NCBI GenBank assembly: GCA_900104495.1
Contig: FMXS01000003.1
Location: forward strand, 124,001-188,000
From: Ruminococcaceae bacterium FB2012
Lineage (GTDB): Bacteria > Bacillota > Clostridia > Oscillospirales > Ruminococcaceae
Reading direction: 5' to 3'
DNA length: 64,000 bases
Position 1 is the stretch's first letter; each line of letters starts with the position of its first letter. The position numbers and the translations under genes are program-made. Shown piece by piece: positions 59,153 to 64,000 of the stretch. The notes beneath the pieces were generated by a model, which had not been told where the DNA came from, did no database searches, and was given only the letters and a program-made list of their open reading frames with translations.

Positions 59153-59374
59153 GCTGTGACGGGGAGAGTAGATGAAGCCCTCAGGCCCAAGCGAGGACGG
59201 TACGGTGAAAGCGTCCGCCGGAGCTTCGTTGAAGGACACCTCCGAGCACGCCGCTGACAAAGGCGGTGCGCAGCCTCTGCGTTAAAGAGAAGATGAGCGG
59301 CAGGATAATATCCTGCAATCAGGGTGGTAACACGGCCACGGCCGTCCCTTTGTCCGGGACGGCCGTGTTTTTTG
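59153..59374 (+). promoter_or_regulatory. T-box riboswitch leader of hisS-aspS cluster
   Basis: Fills the gap before hisS. Stem I begins with GGGGAGAGTAGATGAAG, containing the AGTA motif, and its 3' strand GCTTCGTTGAAGGACACC follows; the specifier region holds GACAC (59235-59239), which reads GAC (Asp) and CAC (His) in overlapping frames. The T-box AGGGTGGTAACACGG is at 59321-59335, followed by the terminator at 59337-59373. Uncharged tRNA would stabilise the antiterminator and let transcription into hisS. A possible -10 box TATAAT lies at 59138-59143, with a poor -35. Confidence 0.9.
59337..59373 (+). terminator. T-box intrinsic terminator
   Basis: CACGGCCGTCCC (59337-59348) pairs with GGGACGGCCGTG (59356-59367), followed by six T. 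Confidence 0.9.
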
Positions 59375-59447
59375 TCCCCTGTTAATAAAATACACTTGAA
59401 TCAAGGGCATCAACAGTTTATAATGATAATACCATAAGGAAAGGAAG

Positions 59448-60797
59448 ATGAATATGGCTTTGCTTGCAAAAAGACCCAACGGCACACAGGATGTGGTACC
59501 TAACGAGGTGTATAAATGGCAGACCGTCGAATCCGTTGTGAGGGATACCGCGCAGCAGTTCGGCTTCCGGGAGATAAGGATCCCGACTTTTGAGGAGACA
59601 GGGCTGTTCGTCCGCTCGGTGGGAGATACCACCGATGTGGTGCAGAAGGAAATGTATACCGTTTCCTCTTCGGGGGACAAGACCTTCACCCTCAGACCCG
59701 AAGGCACCGCGGGTACGATACGCGCCGTCATCGAAAACGGCATACTCAATGACGGACTTCCCCAGAAGGTCTATTATACCCTGTCCTGCTTCCGTCACGA
59801 GAAGGCTCAGAAGGGCAGGCTCAGAGAGTTCCACCAGTTCGGATGCGAGCTTCTCGGCGCCGCTTCGCCCTCGGCGGATGCGGATGTCATCGCGCTGGCT
59901 GACAGCGTGCTGAAAAGGCTGGGACTGCGGAATATCGTGCTGAATATCAACTCTATCGGCTGCCCCGAATGCAGGGCAAAGTACCGCGAGGCGCTGAAGG
60001 CCTACTTTGAGCCTCACCGCAGCGAGCTTTGCGCCACCTGTCAGGACAGACTGGACAAGAACCCCATGCGCCTGCTGGACTGCAAGTCGGAGGAGGACCA
60101 GGCTATCGCAAAGGATGCTCCTCTTATCACCGACTACCTCTGCGAGGACTGCGCCGCCCACTTTGAGACGGTCAAGAAGCAGCTGGGCATCATGGGCATA
60201 GATTTTACCGTCAATCCCAAGATCGTAAGAGGACTGGATTACTACACAAGAACGGTGTTTGAGTTCATCTCCAACGACATCGGCGCGCAGGGAACTGTCT
60301 GCGGAGGCGGCCGCTACGACGGACTTGTGGAGACCCTGGGCGGCAAGCCTACCCCCGCTCTCGGCTTCGCTATGGGACTTGAACGCATCCTGCTGACTAT
60401 GGAAGCTCAGGGCTGCGAGTTCATGGAGGAAAAGACCTGCGACCTGTATATCGCCGCAATGGGCGAGGCTGCCGCCGAAAAGACAGTTGAGATCGTCACC
60501 CGTATGCGGGACGAGGGCTTCTTCGTGGAGTACGATCTCGTGGGACGGGGCCTCAAGGCGCAGATGAAATACGCCGACAAGATCAAGGCGAAATATGTCA
60601 TCGTGCTGGGGGACAGCGAGCTGGAAAGCGGTTCCGCCAAGCTGAAAAATATGGCCACCGGCGAGCAGACGGATATCTCCCTCGGAGAAGAACTGCTGGA
60701 TGATTTCGGGGCCCAGTATTATGAGCTGATGATGAGCACCGACGACGATTTCAGAAGCTTCGTCGAGGCCTTTGCCGACAACGGCGATGACAAGTAA
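59448..60797 (+). CDS. hisS: Histidyl-tRNA synthetase
   Basis: 449 residues, class II synthetase. Motif 1 around RIPTFEETGLF, motif 2 SCFRHEKAQKGRLREFHQFG, the His-binding signature RGLDYYTRTVFEF, and motif 3 GFAMGLERILL; the C-terminal anticodon-binding domain starts near DLYIAAMGEAAAEK. It charges tRNA-His. Two in-frame ATGs (59448 and 59454) follow AAGGAAAGG; either may be used. A short Cys-bearing insertion (CPECRAKY and CATCQDRL, then CEDC) is seen in the middle domain, as in many Clostridia. Controlled by the T-box ahead of it. Confidence 0.96.
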   Translation: MNMALLAKRPNGTQDVVPNEVYKWQTVESVVRDTAQQFGFREIRIPTFEETGLFVRSVGDTTDVVQKEMYTVSSSGDKTFTLRPEGTAGTIRAVIENGILNDGLPQKVYYTLSCFRHEKAQKGRLREFHQFGCELLGAASPSADADVIALADSVLKRLGLRNIVLNINSIGCPECRAKYREALKAYFEPHRSELCATCQDRLDKNPMRLLDCKSEEDQAIAKDAPLITDYLCEDCAAHFETVKKQLGIMGIDFTVNPKIVRGLDYYTRTVFEFISNDIGAQGTVCGGGRYDGLVETLGGKPTPALGFAMGLERILLTMEAQGCEFMEEKTCDLYIAAMGEAAAEKTVEIVTRMRDEGFFVEYDLVGRGLKAQMKYADKIKAKYVIVLGDSELESGSAKLKNMATGEQTDISLGEELLDDFGAQYYELMMSTDDDFRSFVEAFADNGDDK

Positions 60798-60824
60798 CAG
60801 CGTGACGTTAAAAGGAGAATGACT

Positions 60825-61148
60825 ATGAGATGTATGAATTGTGATATTATCCCGCTGACGGAGATACCCACGCCCGCGGACTATATGGTTTCGCTGGAGA
60901 CCTTCATCATGATGACGAAGGCGGGAGTTCTGGAGATCGTTTATCAGAATCACCCCATAGAGCTGGTGTTTGCCGGACACACGGGCAACAAGGTGAAATT
61001 CTTCCACCAGTTCCGCTGCAAGAACTGCGGCACGATCTACGGGATGTTCGTGAATACCCTCTCCGGCGGAGAGATAAAGATCAACGACAAAGTCTTTGAT
61101 CCCGCCGAATACGGCAACAGCGAGATCCCCGGGGGAGAGAGCAGGTAA
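60825..61148 (+). CDS. Small zinc-ribbon-like protein of unknown function
   Basis: 107 residues. Two CxxC pairs, CMNC near the N-terminus and CKNC at about 65-68, could bind zinc; between them are hydrophobic beta strands. No family recognised. The start at 60825 follows AAAGGAGA with 6 bases between; an ATG at 60819 directly abuts that site and is unlikely. It lies 27 bases after hisS and overlaps the next gene by one base (TAATG), so it belongs to the hisS-aspS transcript. Confidence 0.65.
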   Translation: MRCMNCDIIPLTEIPTPADYMVSLETFIMMTKAGVLEIVYQNHPIELVFAGHTGNKVKFFHQFRCKNCGTIYGMFVNTLSGGEIKINDKVFDPAEYGNSEIPGGESR

Positions 61149-61675
61149 TGGCGGGGATAATTCCCGTCCGCTTTGAGTACCGCACCTCGCTTACGCCCAA
61201 GCGTCTTGCCCGAAGGCTGGACAAGGACCTGGAGGAGCACCGCCCTACTCTGAACATTATGTCCCAGGGGCGGTTCATGAGAGCTCACAAGTTTGAGAGC
61301 TGCTTCTACGGCTGCCGCACCTCGGCGGACGAGTTCCAGCTGTTCCACCACCAGGCCAAGAAGCGGGACGGCGGCACCACCGGCTTTTTCGGAAAGATCG
61401 TCCCCACAGAGAACGGCTCGCTGATAACCGGAAAATTCCGCAAGCCGATATACACCTACGTTTTCGCGGCGGTGTGGACCGTTGTGATCCTGCTGATCGC
61501 TCTTATGGCGGCGGGAATGCGGGAATTCGCAGCGGCGGGAGCCTTCGCGGCCGTATGGGCGGCGGGAGCCTTCCTTATGCTGTGGGACAACAAAAAGCCG
61601 ATAGTCAAGGCCTACCTTGAAAACCTTCCCGCCGAAAAAGCGGACGTCAGCGGGGCATCCGATGATGAACAGTGA
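61148..61675 (+). CDS. Membrane protein of unknown function
   Basis: 175 residues. The first 90 residues are soluble and basic (RTSLTPKRLARRLDKDLEEHR), with a possible Cys pair in CFYGC; two adjacent membrane segments (about 100-120 and 123-145) follow and then a short tail. It starts on the last base of the previous stop and its end overlaps the acetyltransferase start by 14 bases. No family recognised; the tight packing suggests co-translation with its neighbours. Confidence 0.65.
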   Translation: MAGIIPVRFEYRTSLTPKRLARRLDKDLEEHRPTLNIMSQGRFMRAHKFESCFYGCRTSADEFQLFHHQAKKRDGGTTGFFGKIVPTENGSLITGKFRKPIYTYVFAAVWTVVILLIALMAAGMREFAAAGAFAAVWAAGAFLMLWDNKKPIVKAYLENLPAEKADVSGASDDEQ

Positions 61676-62135
61676 GTATATCAGACACGCCGAAGCATCC
61701 GACGCATCAAGGATAGCCGAGATCTTCGTGACCAATTACCGGGTGAATTTCTACCCCTTTTTTCACAACGACGAGTTCTATTTCGGGGAGCTGAACGTTA
61801 TGGACACGGCGGCGGGATACGCCCAGGGCTCCGAGGCGCTGGCTCACACCTTCGTCTACGACGACGGCGTGGTGAAAGGTTTTGTCCGGGTGAAGGACCG
61901 CGAGGTGGAAAAGCTGTTCGTGGAGCCTCAGTTCCAGAGCGGCGGGATAGGCGCCCGTCTGCTGGAGTTCGCCGCGGAGAGCTTCGGCGCTGACCGGCTC
62001 TGGGTGCTGGAATACAACAGGCGGGGCATTGATTTCTACCGCCGGCACGGCTTTGAGCTTACCGGCAAGAAGATCATCGAGGACGAATGGGTGCCCCTGC
62101 TGGAAATGAAACGGAATAAGGCCAAAGAATATTAA
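61662..62135 (+). CDS. GNAT-family N-acetyltransferase
   Basis: 157 residues. GNAT fold: N-terminal IRHAEASDASRIAEIF, acetyl-CoA-binding motif A LFVEPQFQSGGIGARLLEFA (the Q/RxxGxG/A loop is QSGGIG), and motif B region VLEYNRRGIDFYRRHGFEL. Substrate unknown; RimI-like protein acetylation or small-molecule acetylation are both possible. The start is one of two consecutive ATGs (61662, 61665) overlapping the end of the membrane-protein gene; the ribosome site is weak (GGGGC). It lies 28 bases before aspS. Confidence 0.85.
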   Translation: MMNSEYIRHAEASDASRIAEIFVTNYRVNFYPFFHNDEFYFGELNVMDTAAGYAQGSEALAHTFVYDDGVVKGFVRVKDREVEKLFVEPQFQSGGIGARLLEFAAESFGADRLWVLEYNRRGIDFYRRHGFELTGKKIIEDEWVPLLEMKRNKAKEY

Positions 62136-62163
62136 TACTGAAATACAGGAAAGAGGAAAAAAC

Positions 62164-63945
62164 ATGAAACTGGACACTATGGGAAATCTTAGACGCACCG
62201 TTTACTGCGGTGAGGTCAGCGAGATCGGGAGCGAGGCCGTGGTCTGCGGCTTCGTGGAAAGAGTCAGAAACAAGGGCGGCGTCATCTTCATCGTTCTGAG
62301 GGATAGGACGGGCGTGGTGCAGCTGCTGTTCAACGACAAGACCGATCCCGCCGTATTTGAGAAGGCCGAGCAGGTCAGAGGCGAGTATGTGCTTATGGCC
62401 AAGGGCAAGGTGGTCGAGCGCGAAAGCAAGAACGACAAGCTCCCCACCGGACACCTCGAAATTTTTGTTGATGATCTGAGAGTGCTTTCCAAGGCAGAAA
62501 CAACTCCCTTTGAGGTCACCAATTCGGACAACGTCCGCGAGGAGCTGAAACTGAAATACCGCTATCTGGATCTGAGAAGCCCCAGGCTCCAGCGGAACCT
62601 TATCACCCGTCACAAGATCGCTCAGGTGACAAGAGAGTATTTCTACGAGAACGGATTTTTGGAGATCGAAACTCCCATGATGATGAAATCCACCCCCGAA
62701 GGAGCGAGAGACTATCTGGTGCCTTCGCGCATCCACGAGGGGAAGTTCTACGCCCTGCCCCAGTCGCCGCAGATCTACAAGCAGCTTCTGATGATCTCCG
62801 GCTATGACCGCTATGTTCAGCTGGCCCGCTGCTTCCGTGACGAGGACCTCCGTGCCGACCGTCAGCCCGAATTCACTCAGGTGGACTTTGAAATGTCCTT
62901 TGTGGACGCCGAGGATATACAGGCCTGCGTTGAGGGCTACATGGCAAGGCTGTTCAAGGAGATCAAAGGCATCGACATCACTCTGCCCCTGCCCCGCTTG
63001 ACTTTCAAGGACGCTATGGACCGTTACGGCTCCGACAAGCCCGACACCCGCTTCGGCTTTGAGATACAGGACATCTCCGAGACCGTCAAGGACATCGACT
63101 TTGTGGTATTCAAGGATGCTTTGGCAAACGGCGGCTCGGTGAGAGCGATCAACGTCACCGGCGGAGCGGCGACCTACACCCGCAAGGAGATCGACAAGCT
63201 GGTGGAGCACGCCAAGGGCATCGGCGCCAAGGGCCTGGCCTACATCCGCTGGGCGGATGAGCCCAACTGCTCCTTCAAGAAGTTCTTAGCCGAAGGCGAC
63301 CTGGAAAGGATCTGCGAGGCCGTAGGCGCCAAACAGGGCGACCTGGTGCTGATCTGCGCTGACAAGAACAAGGTGGTCCTGCCGACGCTGGGAGCTATCA
63401 GACTTATCTGCGGCAAGCGCCTTGAGGTCATCGACGAGAACAAGTACAACCTGCTTTGGATCACCGAGATGCCCTTCTTTGAGTACGACGACGAGACCGG
63501 CGCCTGGGTGGCGGCACATCATCCCTTTACCATGCCTATGGAAGAGTGCCTTGAATATCTGGACAGCGACCCCGCCAACGTCCGCGCCAAGGCCTGGGAC
63601 CTGGTGCTCAACGGCACCGAGCTTTCCAGCGGCTCCATGCGTATCACCGACTTTGAGCTTCAGCAGAAGATGTTTGAGGCTCTGGGCATGACCGACGAGG
63701 AGATCGAAGCCAAGTTCGGCTTCCTGGTGGACGCCTACCGCTATGCCGCACCGCCTCACGGCGGAATGGGCATCGGCCTGGACCGCATTTCTATGATACT
63801 CTGCGGCGCCGACAGCCTCCGGGACGTTGTGGCCTTCCCGAAGGTGCAGAACGCCAGCGAGCTTATGAGCGAGTGCCCCTCCACCGTAGACACCAAGCAG
63901 CTGGACGAGCTGCATATCGCTCTGAAACTCTCCGAGAAGGAATGA
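62164..63945 (+). CDS. aspS: Aspartyl-tRNA synthetase, bacterial type
   Basis: 593 residues, typical for the bacterial enzyme. N-terminal OB-fold anticodon-binding domain (VVCGFVERVRNKGGVIFIVL), motif 1 around FLEIETPMMMKSTPEGARDY, motif 2 ARCFRDEDLRADRQPEF, the GAD insertion domain (about 290-420), and motif 3 GMGIGLDRISMIL. It charges tRNA-Asp (some bacterial enzymes also tRNA-Asn; the type cannot be told by eye). Ribosome site GAAAGAGG precedes the ATG. It is the last gene of the hisS transcript and is followed by a strong terminator. Confidence 0.96.
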   Translation: MKLDTMGNLRRTVYCGEVSEIGSEAVVCGFVERVRNKGGVIFIVLRDRTGVVQLLFNDKTDPAVFEKAEQVRGEYVLMAKGKVVERESKNDKLPTGHLEIFVDDLRVLSKAETTPFEVTNSDNVREELKLKYRYLDLRSPRLQRNLITRHKIAQVTREYFYENGFLEIETPMMMKSTPEGARDYLVPSRIHEGKFYALPQSPQIYKQLLMISGYDRYVQLARCFRDEDLRADRQPEFTQVDFEMSFVDAEDIQACVEGYMARLFKEIKGIDITLPLPRLTFKDAMDRYGSDKPDTRFGFEIQDISETVKDIDFVVFKDALANGGSVRAINVTGGAATYTRKEIDKLVEHAKGIGAKGLAYIRWADEPNCSFKKFLAEGDLERICEAVGAKQGDLVLICADKNKVVLPTLGAIRLICGKRLEVIDENKYNLLWITEMPFFEYDDETGAWVAAHHPFTMPMEECLEYLDSDPANVRAKAWDLVLNGTELSSGSMRITDFELQQKMFEALGMTDEEIEAKFGFLVDAYRYAAPPHGGMGIGLDRISMILCGADSLRDVVAFPKVQNASELMSECPSTVDTKQLDELHIALKLSEKE

Positions 63946-63959
63946 CCCAATGACAGCAA

Positions 63960-63988
63960 AGCTCTCCCCCCACGGAGGAGAGCTTTTT
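63960..63988 (+). terminator. Terminator of the hisS-aspS cluster
   Basis: AGCTCTCC (63960-63967) pairs with GGAGAGCT (63977-63984), followed by TTTT. Confidence 0.85.
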
Positions 63989-64000
63989 CCGTTCTGTTGT

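Noticed and set aside
59418..61007. 529-residue antisense open frame over hisS
   Set aside because: Shadow frame; hisS is complete with all class II motifs.

Overview
The window reads as a chromosomal segment of an anaerobic, plant-fibre-degrading member of the Clostridia, most likely Ruminococcus or a close relative in the Oscillospiraceae. This is inferred from gene content: the 3' end of a family GH5 beta-mannanase, a GH94 cellobiose phosphorylase, a trimeric [FeFe] hydrogenase (HydC-HydB-HydA), methylglyoxal synthase-like and class II aldolase genes, a T-box leader, and strong TTGACA/TATAAT promoters with 16-17 bp spacers. No rRNA, tRNA, phage, transposase or CRISPR array was seen.

Layout. 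1-5.3 kb: mannanase end, thioredoxin-like protein, hydCBA operon. 5.4-8.3 kb (minus): GlmU-like nucleotidyltransferase followed by two paralogous membrane proteins. 8.4-15.2 kb: an HlyD-type lipoprotein with a 980-residue FtsX-type permease (no ATPase beside them), then an SGNH hydrolase and a PIN/NYN-domain protein. 15.2-22.3 kb: a fused FeoA-FeoB iron transporter with its small Cys-rich partner and a candidate iron-repressor site, an aldose-epimerase-like protein, a membrane protein and cellobiose phosphorylase. 22.4-33.3 kb (minus): a tightly packed operon MoxR AAA ATPase - DUF5682 - VWA - SWIM - DUF4132, closed by the redox chaperone Hsp33. 33.4-36.5 kb: a complete ABC exporter. 37-42.6 kb: LTA-synthase-like sulfatase, DtxR-type regulator, TraB/GumN-like lipoprotein, acyl carrier protein, a fold-back element, dCMP deaminase. 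42.6-46.2 kb (minus): ANTAR protein, membrane protein, dut, uvrC. 46.9-57.5 kb: diguanylate cyclase, queH, MutS-like ATPase, EamA transporter, ECF sigma/anti-sigma pair, queT, aldolase, histidine phosphatase and PP2C phosphatase. 57.7-64 kb: MinD-like ATPase, methylglyoxal synthase-like protein, and a T-box-controlled hisS...aspS cluster with three accessory genes between the synthetases.

How the genes may work together: mannanase and cellobiose phosphorylase feed hexose phosphates into glycolysis (aldolase is here); reduced ferredoxin and NADH would be reoxidised by HydABC as H2; FeoAB would supply the iron these clusters need, and a DtxR-type regulator encoded 24 kb away could act on the candidate box at the feoAB start site.

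The most interesting items are the six-gene MoxR/VWA/SWIM/DUF5682/DUF4132/Hsp33 operon (a cluster of unknown function that resembles the E. coli yeh genes); three copies of a GC-rich non-coding repeat built around a conserved 10-bp stem with a variable insert; a 325-bp fold-back element with 32-bp terminal inverted repeats; a T-box whose specifier GACAC overlaps an Asp and a His codon ahead of hisS/aspS; a methylglyoxal synthase homologue lacking the expected catalytic Asp; and a NYN protein with an internally duplicated C-terminal domain.
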